From positions 1-64,000 of the forward strand of contig JBGFRO010000014.1 in the NCBI GenBank assembly GCA_041695085.1: a stretch of DNA of 64,000 bases, in the 5' to 3' direction. Numbering within the stretch: position 1 is the stretch's first letter; each line of letters begins with the position of its first letter. Below, in pieces: positions 8,617 to 18,124 of the stretch. The notes below the pieces were generated by a model. The model was given only the letters and a program-made list of their open reading frames with translations. It made no database searches and had not been told where the DNA came from. This DNA is from DYFT01 sp041695085 (GTDB lineage: Bacteria > Bacteroidota > Ignavibacteria > UBA10030). The translations under genes and the position numbers were made by a program.

Positions 8617-9038
8617 TTGATGATCCATTGCTCGATGCGGGTTCGAACCACTGACAGCCTCTTGTTGCGCTTCCGTTGCCGGAGGGTGAAGGGCGAGTTG
8701 CGGCAGCCTTTGTCGAGAATACCGTCGTAGAGACCGTATGCCCGGAGCTGACGTTTGCGTTCTTTGAAGGTTCTCTTCCTGGAGCGCACGCGCCAACGAG
8801 TCCCGCTCGGCCGACGAGGACCTGGAACAGCACCGCTTTGTATGGAGAGATAGGAAGGCGGGCTCGTGTCCCCAGCCACAAGTCCCTTGATGTTCTGCAA
8901 GATAGACAAAAAGGGGGGTAAAGCAAACCGAATAATAGACCGTTTCCGATATGGTTTCTTCTCCGCTGCAATCCCACAGTCACAATGGATAAATGCGAAC
9001 AGAAGCAGCATTGTGTTGAACCGACCCGAATCATCCGC
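8617..9038. other. Intergenic region between divergent genes, no gene recognised
   Basis: About 420 bp separate the serine hydrolase from the sortilin-like gene. Several open frames cross it on both strands, but none has a convincing start, family motif or composition. A GGGTTCGAACC string near 8640 resembles a tRNA T-arm, but no matching acceptor stem or D-arm is found on either strand. Confidence 0.5.
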
Positions 9039-9047
9039 TATATTTCG
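9016..9047 (+). promoter_or_regulatory. Candidate Bacteroidota-type promoter for the sortilin-like gene
   Basis: TTG (9016-9018), 20 bp, then TATATTTCG (9039-9047), about 45 bp before the start codon. This resembles the TTG-N17-23-TAnnTTTG promoters known for Bacteroidota. Confidence 0.5.
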
Positions 9048-9092
9048 CCACTTTAGTAATCCTCCCCTCCACTTACTTTGAGGAGACTCACT

Positions 9093-12000
9093 ATGAGACG
9101 CTCCACGCTCTTCTTGCTCTGCTTCTTTCTCTTCTGCATCCTCATCGGACAATCAGATCCGATGGTGCTACAAGCCCAGCAGGCACGGTCGGGGTTGCAG
9201 TACGACACGCTTCTCTACAACAAGATGCAATGGCGCGAGATTGGTCCGTTCCGCGGAGGACGCTCGGTTGCCGTGGCAGGTCACGCTCAACAACTGTACA
9301 CGTATTATTTCGGAGGAACGGGAGGCGGCGTCTGGAAAACGGTCGATGGTGGCGCAACGTGGAGCTGCGTTTCGGATGGATTCTTCAAGAACGGATCTGT
9401 CGGTGCGATTGAGGTCGCACCTTGCGATCCCAACGTTATTTACGTCGGCATGGGCGAAGCGTGTATCCGGGGAAATGTTGCTCCGGGCGACGGTGTGTAC
9501 AAATCGGAAGACGGTGGCAAGACATGGAAGCACGTCGGATTGACCGAGACGCAAACCATCGGGCGCGTGCGCGTGCATCCGCAGAATCCGGACATCGTGT
9601 ACGTGGCCGCGCTCGGTCACGTGTTCGGCAAAAATGCCGAGCGCGGAGTGTTCCGATCGAAAGATGGCGGAAAGACCTGGCAGAAGATCCTTTACAAAGA
9701 TGACAAGACCGGAGCGGTTGATCTTGTGATTGATCCATCCAATCCCCGTATTCTGTATGCGACGCTGTGGGAAGCGCACCGCACGCCTTGGAGTATGTCA
9801 AGCGGAGGACCCGGAAGCGGCTTGTGGAAATCAACCGACGGCGGAGATACCTGGACCGATCTTTCTACTACTCGCGGCATGCCGAAGGGATTGAAAGGAC
9901 GCATCGGCGTCGCTGTATCAGCTGCACGACCCGATCGCGTCTGGGCCATGATCGAGGCAGAGCAAGGCGGATTGTATCGATCCGATGACGGCGGTAAGAG
10001 CTGGCGACGCACCAGCGACGATGCTCGCGCGCGCCAGCGCCCCTGGTACTACTCCCACGTCTACGCCGATCCTCATAATGCAGATGTCGTCTATGTCCTC
10101 AATGTTCAGTTTTTGAAATCGATCGACGGAGGCCGGACCTTTACCACTATCTCCGTTCCTCATGTCGACAATCACGACCTGTGGATCGATCCGAACAATC
10201 CCCAACGGATGATCAACGCCAACGATGGGGGTGCAAATGTCACATACAATGGTGGACAAACCTGGACAGACCAGGATCAAGCGACAGCACAATTCTATCA
10301 TGTCATTCTCGACAATCAGTTTCCGTACAAAGTGTACGGTGCACAACAGGATAATAGCACCATCGGCATCTTGAGCCGGACAACCGCAGGGGGCGGAATC
10401 GACCGCCAGCATTGGCACTCGGTCGGCGGCGGCGAAAGCGGATACATCGCTCCGAAGTGGGACGACCCGAACATCGTTTACGCGGGAAGTTACGGTGGCT
10501 ACCTGACCCGCTATGATCACAGGACGGGCCAAACACGGGCCATCAACGTCTGGCCGGACAATCCAATGGGAGGAGGAGCGGAAGGGATGAAGTATCGATT
10601 CCAGTGGACATACCCCATCGTCGTCTCACCGCATGATGCCAACGTTCTCTACGTCACCGGCAACCATGTCTTCAAGAGCACCAACGAAGGAATGAGTTGG
10701 GAGATGATCAGTCCCGACCTCACCCGGAACGACAAAACGAAGCTCGGTCCCTCAGGCGGACCGATTACGCGCGATAACACGAGCGTCGAGTATTACTGCA
10801 CAATCTTTGCGTTCTCGGAATCGCCCGTACAAAAAGGGGTCCTGTGGGCCGGATCGGACGACGGCTTGATCCATCTCTCACTCGACGGTGGTGGCAGCTG
10901 GCAAAACGTTACACCGAAAGATCTTCCGGAGTGGACACTCGTCAGCATTATTGAACCCTCCCATCATGATCCTGCGACGGTCTACGTAGCGGCGACGCGA
11001 TACAAACTGGACGATTTCCGACCGTACCTCTTTAAATCAACCGACTTCGGCAAAACGTGGAAGAGAATCGTGAGAGGGATTCCCGACAAGGACTATACAC
11101 GAGTCATACGTGAAGATCCCAACAGAAGCGGACTTTTGTATGCTGGAACAGAGAACGGGGTGTACGTTTCATTCGATGCCGGCGAGCGTTGGCAATCATT
11201 GCAGCTCAATCTTCCCATCGTCCCCATTCACGACCTCGCTGTCCATAAACGAGAGAAGGATCTCGTCGCCGCAACGCACGGAAGGTCGTTTTGGATCTTG
11301 GATGATCTTACTCCCCTCCATCAGCTTTCGGAAGAGGTGAGCAAGGCGGATGTACATCTCTTCCAGCCGCGCGATCCGTATCGGGTGGGTGGAGGTGGAT
11401 TCAGCAGACCCGGCGCGGCGATTGGCAAAAATCCACCCGCCGGCGCAGTTGTCTCTTATCACCTCAGGCATACACCAAAGGAAGAAGTGAAGCTCGAGTT
11501 CCTCGACTCGGCCGGAAAGCTGATCAAAGCGTTCTCGAGCAAACAGGAGCAGCGGGAAGAGGGGGAGGGGGGACAGCAAGAATCCCCGTTCGCGGCAGCG
11601 GCAGCACAACGTGTCTCAGCCGATTCCGGCATGAATCGGTTTGTGTGGGATCTTCGATATCCCGATGCGACGTCTGTTCCGGGAGCGATTATGTGGGGAG
11701 GCAACACGCGGGGTCCCGTCGCCCCTCCGGGGATCTATCAGGTCAGGTTAGTAATCGGAGAACGGACATGGACACAGTCATTCGAGCTGAAGAAGGACCC
11801 ACGGGATGCGAGCACCGATCAAGACTTCAGAGAGCAGTTTGAGTTGTTAATCAAAATTCGGGACAAAGTAAGCGAGGCTCACCAAGCGGTGAACGCCATT
11901 CGTGAGATCACGAAACAACTCGACGATCTCAACAAACGAATGAAGGGGCATGCGAAAGAAAAAACGCTCGCCGAAGCGGCAAAAGAGCTAAAGAGGAAAT

Positions 12001-12287
12001 TGACGGCCGTCGAAGAAGAGATCATCCAGACGAAAATTCGGAGCAGCCAGGATGCATTGAATTATCCGATCAAACTCAACAACAAACTTGCCGCACTGGC
12101 CAACACCGTTGCAGACGGCACGTCACGGCCTACGAAGCAGGCGTACGAAGTGTTCGCGGACCTCTCAGCCAAACTCGACGCCCAGCTTGCGAAATTGAAG
12201 CCAGCGTTGGAGACCGATTTGCCTGCATTCAACAAGCTGGTGAAGGAGAACGATGTGCCGGCGGTCATCCTGAAAGCGGAAAAGTAA
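9093..12287 (+). CDS. VPS10/sortilin-like beta-propeller exported protein
   Basis: A 1064-residue protein with a signal peptide and a long series of Asp-box/BNR blades: SEDGGKTWKH, SKDGGKTWQK, STDGGDTWTD, SDDGGKSWRR, SIDGGRTFTT, STNEGMSWEM, SLDGGGSWQN and STDFGKTWKR. These form a sortilin/VPS10-type propeller over roughly residues 40-720. A beta-sandwich-like segment follows, then a charged helical C-terminal region (about 890-1060) with coiled-coil character. Such proteins are frequent in Bacteroidota; some relatives are glycosidases, but many have no known activity. There is no Por sorting domain. The ATG at 9093 with GAGGAG upstream was chosen over an upstream TTG at 9078. It is probably monocistronic. 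Confidence 0.9.
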   Translation: MRRSTLFLLCFFLFCILIGQSDPMVLQAQQARSGLQYDTLLYNKMQWREIGPFRGGRSVAVAGHAQQLYTYYFGGTGGGVWKTVDGGATWSCVSDGFFKNGSVGAIEVAPCDPNVIYVGMGEACIRGNVAPGDGVYKSEDGGKTWKHVGLTETQTIGRVRVHPQNPDIVYVAALGHVFGKNAERGVFRSKDGGKTWQKILYKDDKTGAVDLVIDPSNPRILYATLWEAHRTPWSMSSGGPGSGLWKSTDGGDTWTDLSTTRGMPKGLKGRIGVAVSAARPDRVWAMIEAEQGGLYRSDDGGKSWRRTSDDARARQRPWYYSHVYADPHNADVVYVLNVQFLKSIDGGRTFTTISVPHVDNHDLWIDPNNPQRMINANDGGANVTYNGGQTWTDQDQATAQFYHVILDNQFPYKVYGAQQDNSTIGILSRTTAGGGIDRQHWHSVGGGESGYIAPKWDDPNIVYAGSYGGYLTRYDHRTGQTRAINVWPDNPMGGGAEGMKYRFQWTYPIVVSPHDANVLYVTGNHVFKSTNEGMSWEMISPDLTRNDKTKLGPSGGPITRDNTSVEYYCTIFAFSESPVQKGVLWAGSDDGLIHLSLDGGGSWQNVTPKDLPEWTLVSIIEPSHHDPATVYVAATRYKLDDFRPYLFKSTDFGKTWKRIVRGIPDKDYTRVIREDPNRSGLLYAGTENGVYVSFDAGERWQSLQLNLPIVPIHDLAVHKREKDLVAATHGRSFWILDDLTPLHQLSEEVSKADVHLFQPRDPYRVGGGGFSRPGAAIGKNPPAGAVVSYHLRHTPKEEVKLEFLDSAGKLIKAFSSKQEQREEGEGGQQESPFAAAAAQRVSADSGMNRFVWDLRYPDATSVPGAIMWGGNTRGPVAPPGIYQVRLVIGERTWTQSFELKKDPRDASTDQDFREQFELLIKIRDKVSEAHQAVNAIREITKQLDDLNKRMKGHAKEKTLAEAAKELKRKLTAVEEEIIQTKIRSSQDALNYPIKLNNKLAALANTVADGTSRPTKQAYEVFADLSAKLDAQLAKLKPALETDLPAFNKLVKENDVPAVILKAEK

Positions 12288-12376
12288 AGTCGCAAGAGAG
12301 GCTGAGATGTGGACTGGACTACGGTCAACCGGCTCGTACGAACGCGCATGGTTCCCTTGCGGCGTGCAAGAATTTC

Positions 12377-12409
12377 TTTTGTCCTTTATCAAGAACTTCC
12401 TATCTTGAG
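12377..12409 (+). promoter_or_regulatory. Candidate promoter for the FKBP isomerase gene
   Basis: TTTTG (ending 12381), 19 bp, then TATCTTGAG (12401-12409), about 50 bp before the start codon. Same pattern as upstream of 9093 and 37781. Confidence 0.5.
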
Positions 12410-12457
12410 TCCACAATTCATTTTTTCATCTCACTTAAAGGCAGAAAGAAGCACTTC

Positions 12458-12937
12458 ATGAAGATCGAAAAGGACAAAGTTGCTACCATCGATTACACGC
12501 TCACAGACGATCATGGAACCGTGCTCGATTCCTCCAAAGGGCATCAGCCGCTTGCCTATCTCCACGGAAACGGAAATCTGATTCCAGGTTTAGAACATTC
12601 GCTGGAGGGAAAATCGGCCGGCGATCACATCGACGTTGCCATCCCACCCGCCGACGCGTACGGCGAATGGGAGCAGGACAGAGTAATGGAGATTCCTCGC
12701 TCGCAATTCAGCGGCGTGGAGGAAATTGAAGTCGGTATGCAATTCAGCGCACGCAGCAACGAGGGGGAACACACGGTCACCGTAACAAAGGTTTCACCCG
12801 AGATGATTACCGTTGACGCCAATCACCCCTTGGCAGGCAAGACGCTTCACTTCGATGTGACGGTTGTCGACGTCCGCAATGCGACCGACGACGAGCTTGC
12901 CCAGGGTCGCGTGCGCGGCCCTGGGGGGCATCATTGA
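12458..12937 (+). CDS. slyD: SlyD-type FKBP peptidyl-prolyl cis-trans isomerase
   Basis: A 159-residue cytoplasmic protein. The FKBP halves are split by an insert-in-flap domain, as in SlyD: DYTLTDDHGTVLDSS and LIPGLEHSLEGKSAGD, then the inserted domain (about 70-125), then HPLAGKTLHFDVTVVDV. It catalyses prolyl isomerisation and has chaperone activity in studied homologues. The C-terminal tail is short and ends GPGGHH, far fewer histidines than the metal-binding tail of the E. coli protein. It has its own promoter candidate and a purine-rich AAAGGCAGAAAG before the start. The downstream TonB receptor begins 52 bp later. Confidence 0.92.
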   Translation: MKIEKDKVATIDYTLTDDHGTVLDSSKGHQPLAYLHGNGNLIPGLEHSLEGKSAGDHIDVAIPPADAYGEWEQDRVMEIPRSQFSGVEEIEVGMQFSARSNEGEHTVTVTKVSPEMITVDANHPLAGKTLHFDVTVVDVRNATDDELAQGRVRGPGGHH

Positions 12938-12989
12938 GCGATTGATAAGGGGGAAGGATTCATCTCGTTTTCCTTATTGGATTCTACTG

Positions 12990-15089
12990 ATGAGAAATAC
13001 GATACCTCTGTGGCTGGTTTTTACACCTCTTTTTCTCTTCGCACGGCAAAACGCTCCCGAAGACACCGTGATGACCGTCGAGCTGGAGGAAATCACCGTG
13101 ACGGCAACACGTGGAGGCGGTGAGGTGATGCTCGTTCCGATGGCTGTCGGTTTGGTGGAGGCACGCGATTTCATCAGGAGTCGGCGTGTCGGGATAGGGG
13201 ATGCCCTCTGGGGAATCCCTGGCGTCTTTGCGCAGAGTCGGAGTGGTGGTCAGGATGTGCGGCTAACGGTTCGCGGGTTCGGAGCCCGAGGGAATGGCGA
13301 TCGCTCCAACGCTGCCACCATTCGCGGCATCAAAGTACTTGTTGACGGATTTCCCGAAACCGAACCGGATGGACGTACCGCCCTCGATCTCGTCGACCTC
13401 GCATCGGCCCACCGCCTCGAAGTGGTCCGGAGCAATGCCTCAACGCTGTTTGGAAACGCCTCAGGAGGTGTGATTAACGTCGAGACCCTCCCGTTCTTCT
13501 CAAGGTCCTTTATTGAAACAAAAAACACATTCGGTGCATTTGGCTTGAGGAAAAACAACTTCCGGTTCGGCATGCCCTGGCTTTCTGGACGAGCTTTGTT
13601 CTCCCTTACCGATAGCCGCTTTGACGGCTGGCGGGCACAGACGGCCAGCTCAACAACCCAACTGAATACCTCGCTGGTATTTTCCCCCAACGACGAAACA
13701 CGTCTACGGATCATTGCGAGCGGCGTACGAAATGATTTCCAGATTGCCGGCCCCTTGACGCTCGCACAATTCGAGTCCGATCCGACACAGGCAAACCCCA
13801 CGTACGCCGCACGACGTGAGCGCCGGGCAAACAGGATTGCTCGTCTCGGCGTTTCCGTAATAACGAATCTCTCCGAAACACAATCGCTCGAAGCGCTCGC
13901 ATACGTCACCCCCAAACTCCTGCAGCGTTCCGAGCGGAACACGTTTCGCGACTTTACCCGCTTTCATCTCGGTGCAGGGGCCGTGTATAACCTGCATCTT
14001 TCTGAGCTTCCTTGGCAACCCCGCTTCACGTTCGGACTTGATGAATCGTACCAGGACGGATCGGCGTTGTTTTATAACCTTAAAAATGGAGAGCGCGGAG
14101 ACTCTTTGCGAACCAACAAGAGCGAGGGTGCCAATACATTCGGGACATTTCTGCAGGCGCAATTGAGTATCTCACAGGATTGGTCGGTCACGGTCGGTCT
14201 CCGGTACGACGTCCAAACATACATCAGCCGCTTATACGCTGCGGGTGCGCGCAGAGCCGATTTGATTGAACGACTTTCGCTCGATCATCTCACACCACGC
14301 GTCGCTCTCTTGTACGCCATCGCTCCTCAACACTCGTTCTATCTGAACATTGGAGGGGGCGTTGAAGCACCCGCCTTCAACGAGGTCGATCCGCCCCCCT
14401 GGTTGCCGAATACAGAGCTTAATCCGTTCCTCAAGCCAATGACCTCGACAACCATCGAGGCGGGTCTTAAGGGCCTGATCGATATCCGCACGATGAGCTT
14501 CATGAGGAGTCTTTCTTATTCCCTTGCCGCATACACCATCACGATCAACAATGAGATCGTTCCATTGGATGGAGGCGCGTGGTTTTCTTCTGCGGGTACG
14601 TCTCGGAGAAACGGTATGGAAGGGGGAGTACAAGCGGAACTGCGAGGAGGGGTAAGTGTCAAATCTGCACTGACGGTTCTTCACGCAGAATACCGCGACT
14701 ATAAAAATGAGTTGGGGAACTTCGCGGGTAACGACGTCCCCGGTATCCCTCCTCTTGTGTGGAACATGCGTGCGCGATATGCGCCTCTTCCGGAATTGTC
14801 AGTAGAGTTAAGCTACGAGCGGGTGAATCAGTATATGAGTGACGATGCCAATCGTTTCACGGTACCTGGGTATGCCCTTCTCGGCGCCACAATGGGATAC
14901 GCAAAGCGGGTGGGCGCGTGGCGCTTTTCGGCGTTTCTTGGCGTGCAGAACATCACCGACGAACGGTATGCGGCCTCCGCGTTTATCAATCCAGTAAATC
15001 CGTCACGACCCAACATGAGTGCAGCGTACCTCGAACCGGGATTGCCGCGCAACGTCTTTGGCGGGCTGGACGTGCAGTTTGAGTTGTGA
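12990..15089 (+). CDS. TonB-dependent outer-membrane receptor
   Basis: A 699-residue outer-membrane active transporter. A signal peptide (MRNTIPLWLVFTPLFLFA) precedes a TonB-box-like stretch LEEITVTATRGGGEV, a plug domain (about 55-170, with the typical VRGFGARGNG and VLVDGFPETEPDG) and a C-terminal 22-strand-type barrel ending in an aromatic-alternating strand (GGLDVQFEL). Receptors of this size with VRGFG and VLVDG are most like siderophore or cobalamin/metal receptors such as FecA/PcoD-like proteins, but the ligand is not predictable. The start at 12990 places the signal peptide first; the longer frame from 12864 overlaps the upstream gene. Confidence 0.9.
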   Translation: MRNTIPLWLVFTPLFLFARQNAPEDTVMTVELEEITVTATRGGGEVMLVPMAVGLVEARDFIRSRRVGIGDALWGIPGVFAQSRSGGQDVRLTVRGFGARGNGDRSNAATIRGIKVLVDGFPETEPDGRTALDLVDLASAHRLEVVRSNASTLFGNASGGVINVETLPFFSRSFIETKNTFGAFGLRKNNFRFGMPWLSGRALFSLTDSRFDGWRAQTASSTTQLNTSLVFSPNDETRLRIIASGVRNDFQIAGPLTLAQFESDPTQANPTYAARRERRANRIARLGVSVITNLSETQSLEALAYVTPKLLQRSERNTFRDFTRFHLGAGAVYNLHLSELPWQPRFTFGLDESYQDGSALFYNLKNGERGDSLRTNKSEGANTFGTFLQAQLSISQDWSVTVGLRYDVQTYISRLYAAGARRADLIERLSLDHLTPRVALLYAIAPQHSFYLNIGGGVEAPAFNEVDPPPWLPNTELNPFLKPMTSTTIEAGLKGLIDIRTMSFMRSLSYSLAAYTITINNEIVPLDGGAWFSSAGTSRRNGMEGGVQAELRGGVSVKSALTVLHAEYRDYKNELGNFAGNDVPGIPPLVWNMRARYAPLPELSVELSYERVNQYMSDDANRFTVPGYALLGATMGYAKRVGAWRFSAFLGVQNITDERYAASAFINPVNPSRPNMSAAYLEPGLPRNVFGGLDVQFEL

Positions 15090-15142
15090 GTGTTCTGAAA
15101 AATACCTACACTTTCCCATCATCGCTTCGATTGGTCATCAAG

Positions 15143-15165
15143 TGTCATCACGGTGGGGGATGACA
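15143..15165. other. Small hairpin between the two receptor genes
   Basis: TGTCATC (15143-15149) and GATGACA (15159-15165) form a 7-bp stem with a 9-base loop. No T-tract follows, so it is a weak terminator or leader structure at best. The rest of 15090-15306 shows nothing recognisable. Confidence 0.35.
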
Positions 15166-15306
15166 TGGCTGCTCGATTCATCTGCCCTAATAAGCTGTTG
15201 ACCTACTAATCTTTTCATTACCTCTACGATCTTCATCCTGCAGTCCTCTTCGGCTCTCCCCTCGCGATGAAGATTCGGAACTATGCCAGAATAGTCAGAA
15301 AGGTGA

Positions 15307-18114
15307 GTGGTGAGATTTTTCCGGAGAGTCTTCATTCTGTTGATCGGCATCTCGGTTTTTCCAGATCTCTCGTCCAGTCAGGGACAACTTTCCTCCGAGC
15401 ACTCTTCTTGTTCTCACGCAAAAGCACTTTTGAGTCCCGATTCCCTCCAAGGGAGCACTGGTGGTGCGAGCGCCCACCCGTGGACCACCTATCGATATTC
15501 TCCTCTCTTTCTTCACTCATTCCCCTCTCGTTCGCTTCCAGATCTTATTTCCTCCCTTCCAGACGTAGTCTCGCTCAATGGCGCTCTTCACAGTCGGGGA
15601 AGCCGAAGCGGCGAGATGGCCTTCATGATCAACGGAATTCCGTTGACAAATCGTTATTTTGGCTCGATCGGCCTCCCTGTTATTCCTGAGGCATTGCAGG
15701 AAATGAGGGTCCATACCGGACCTGTCGGAGCGCCTCTTGGGTCATCCAACGGCGGACTTGTCGGCCTCCAGTTCAGACAGGGAACAGACACGATTTTATA
15801 TGCTTTCGATCTGCAAACAGATAATCTGGCAACGCCTGGCAGGCAAGTTCTGCAAACGACGGTGCAAGGATTTCGCAATGTCGTTGGGACGGTCGGGGGT
15901 CCGTTGCCATTGGGGATGCGGTTCTTTCTCGCTGCCCAGCATACCTTCGCTCACAACCGTCAGCCCCTTTTTCTTCAAGCTTTTCGTTACGACAGTCTCC
16001 GCACTGATCATTATGGATTTTACCGTCCCGGCATTCCACTCCCTGGCCCGATCGAGTTTCATACCAACTATCTCCACAACAATTGGCTCGACCGTACGAT
16101 TGTTCAAGGAACGATGACGGGAGCAGTTGGGGGCATCGATCTCGAGATGGTGGGGAGTTATTCCTTCGAAGAGTCACCGAACACCACTGGGTGGCCGAAT
16201 GCGCTCACGAATGCCCTTCGCAGAAAGCGCGGGTCGATTGATGAATCGCGCGTCTCATTCGGCGCTTTCAGAGCAACATATTCTCCAATGTCTTCCCTTA
16301 CCCTTTCCTCCACATTGGCTTTGTACCATTACGTCGATCGATCTTACGATCCTGATTATGGGGACGCGTGGGAGTTGTACTCAGACAGTCTCGAGGCGCG
16401 GAAGAAAGGATATCTTACAAAGGAGGGCAACACTGGCTTTCGAACGCGATTCGTGGGTCCCCCCTCCTATACCGTCATCGCTGGCTTTCCTCTCTTTCAC
16501 GAGTTTGCGCCGAACAACCGGTATGCGAAACGCAGACACTCCTTCTCTCTGGTCTCCCTCGATCTTTCATGGAAACCAATTTCAACTTTGATATTCTCAG
16601 TTGGTGGTGTCTTCGAATCGTGGACAATGCGAGAATTTCAGCTGAACTCGATTGGACCGCTCATGGACGCTCTGCATCGCGCAACGGGGGCTCCACGGAA
16701 TCCACTCACGGAAGAACAACGCCGGATTGCCTATCTGCGAATTGGAAATATCCGAAACTACGGCTACAGCTACCGAGGAGAAGAACAGGATCAAGGATTG
16801 GATGCACCACGAACACCACGCTTCTGGTCAGGCTATGTCGACTTCGAATTCAAGGACACAGATATCGTGCTCAGGCTTGGTGGACGGCTGGAAGGCTTCG
16901 ATCTGCGCATTCCGGTCATGCCACTGGATACCATCCTTGCAGGGCGTTACCTAAACTTTGGACTGTACCCCTCAACGTCGCTGCGAGAAGTCAGTCTGGT
17001 GCAACAGCAGCCCACCATTCTCCTCTTGCCGCGCGTCCATTTCTTCTACACCATCAATCGTTCAACGTCAGTCTCAGCGGGCTTTGGCAAGTATGCACAG
17101 ATGGTGCCGCTACAGCAGATCCTTTTTGGAAATCAAGAGCTTGTCCGTCTGATCGGTTCACCAGTGCCCTCTGGGTACCGACTCGGAACGACGTTTGTTG
17201 GGTACCTTGCTCAACCTGAACGGACGGATCACTTTGAAGCCTCGCTCCGCCATGCGTTTTCTCCTCGAATTCATCTGAGCGCAGGCGCATACACCGTGAG
17301 TTCCTCGAATCGGCTTCAGCTGGGACACGTCCGCTCAGGGGCAGGGGATTCTGTCTACGTCGCGCTTTTGAACCAAGGCGAGAGCTTCAGCAAAGGAGCG
17401 GCAATGCAACTGCAGGTTCTTGATCTGAGAGGAGTCACGCTGATCGCCTCCTACGGAATTGCGGAGGCACAGGGAACATCTTCACACCCCATCTCGAATC
17501 GTAAACAGTTCACAGATTTTCCCGATCCTCCTTCCCCCAAGCGATTGGAGCCTCTCGATTTCGATGTACGACACCACGCATCGCTCCTCGCAGAATATCG
17601 AACCCCTCTTGAGAAGTGTGAGATGTTGGGAGGAATCTCAATTCTCTCAAACATTACCTTCTCGAGTGGACATCGGTATACACGACTCGCAGAACATCGT
17701 TTCGTCGGCGCAGGGACTCTCTGGGATGTGGGGGTCCGTGCTCTCATCGATCCGCGAGTGGAAGATCCACTCGAGCCGACGAATGCATCCACGACCCCTG
17801 CGACTTTCAATATCGACTTGCGCGTGGCAAAGTGTTTTCTGTTCGGCGGATTGCGGCTGGAAGCATATCTCGCCGTGCTGAACGTTCTCAACTCCAAGCA
17901 TATTCTGAATGTTTATCCAAACTCCGGAAGTGCGGAGAGTGATACGTGGTTGAAAAGCCAGATCGCTGTTACCTACTACAACCAAACTCCCGGTTACTTT
18001 GAGTTTTATCGAACCATCAATTCAGCAAATCGATGGGCATACTATGTTGCAACGGGCAATGATCTCTTTGGCGCACCGCGACAGTTTCGGCTCGGTGTGC
18101 AACTTTCGAAGTGA
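15307..18114 (+). CDS. TonB-dependent receptor paired with a T9SS-secreted protein
   Basis: A 935-residue outer-membrane receptor. An arginine-rich signal peptide (VRFFRRVFILLIGIS) leads to a plug domain (about 55-170) with DLISSLPDVVSLNG, FMINGIPLTNRYFG and GAPLGSSNGGLVG, then a large barrel ending RQFRLGVQLSK. No carboxypeptidase-like regulatory domain is present at the N terminus. The start is a GTG at 15307 (a second GTG at 15310) with AGAAAGG upstream. The stop is 10 bp before the next gene, a secreted protein with a Por sorting domain, so the pair is probably co-expressed: receptor in the outer membrane, partner exposed at the surface. The ligand is unknown. Confidence 0.85.
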   Translation: MVRFFRRVFILLIGISVFPDLSSSQGQLSSEHSSCSHAKALLSPDSLQGSTGGASAHPWTTYRYSPLFLHSFPSRSLPDLISSLPDVVSLNGALHSRGSRSGEMAFMINGIPLTNRYFGSIGLPVIPEALQEMRVHTGPVGAPLGSSNGGLVGLQFRQGTDTILYAFDLQTDNLATPGRQVLQTTVQGFRNVVGTVGGPLPLGMRFFLAAQHTFAHNRQPLFLQAFRYDSLRTDHYGFYRPGIPLPGPIEFHTNYLHNNWLDRTIVQGTMTGAVGGIDLEMVGSYSFEESPNTTGWPNALTNALRRKRGSIDESRVSFGAFRATYSPMSSLTLSSTLALYHYVDRSYDPDYGDAWELYSDSLEARKKGYLTKEGNTGFRTRFVGPPSYTVIAGFPLFHEFAPNNRYAKRRHSFSLVSLDLSWKPISTLIFSVGGVFESWTMREFQLNSIGPLMDALHRATGAPRNPLTEEQRRIAYLRIGNIRNYGYSYRGEEQDQGLDAPRTPRFWSGYVDFEFKDTDIVLRLGGRLEGFDLRIPVMPLDTILAGRYLNFGLYPSTSLREVSLVQQQPTILLLPRVHFFYTINRSTSVSAGFGKYAQMVPLQQILFGNQELVRLIGSPVPSGYRLGTTFVGYLAQPERTDHFEASLRHAFSPRIHLSAGAYTVSSSNRLQLGHVRSGAGDSVYVALLNQGESFSKGAAMQLQVLDLRGVTLIASYGIAEAQGTSSHPISNRKQFTDFPDPPSPKRLEPLDFDVRHHASLLAEYRTPLEKCEMLGGISILSNITFSSGHRYTRLAEHRFVGAGTLWDVGVRALIDPRVEDPLEPTNASTTPATFNIDLRVAKCFLFGGLRLEAYLAVLNVLNSKHILNVYPNSGSAESDTWLKSQIAVTYYNQTPGYFEFYRTINSANRWAYYVATGNDLFGAPRQFRLGVQLSK

Positions 18115-18124
18115 GGGAAGGACG

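Noticed and set aside
8630..8660. Possible tRNA suggested by GGGTTCGAACC
   Set aside because: T-stem pairing is incomplete on both strands and no acceptor stem, D-arm or anticodon arm can be placed at the right distance.
8607..9152. 181-residue minus-strand open frame between the serine hydrolase and the sortilin-like gene
   Set aside because: Arginine- and serine-rich low-quality translation, overlapping the start of the plus-strand gene and its promoter candidate, no recognisable domain.
15517..17897. Many long open frames opposite or out of frame with the 935-residue TonB receptor
   Set aside because: The receptor frame has a signal peptide, plug motifs and barrel strands; the others are shadows caused by few stops in this composition.
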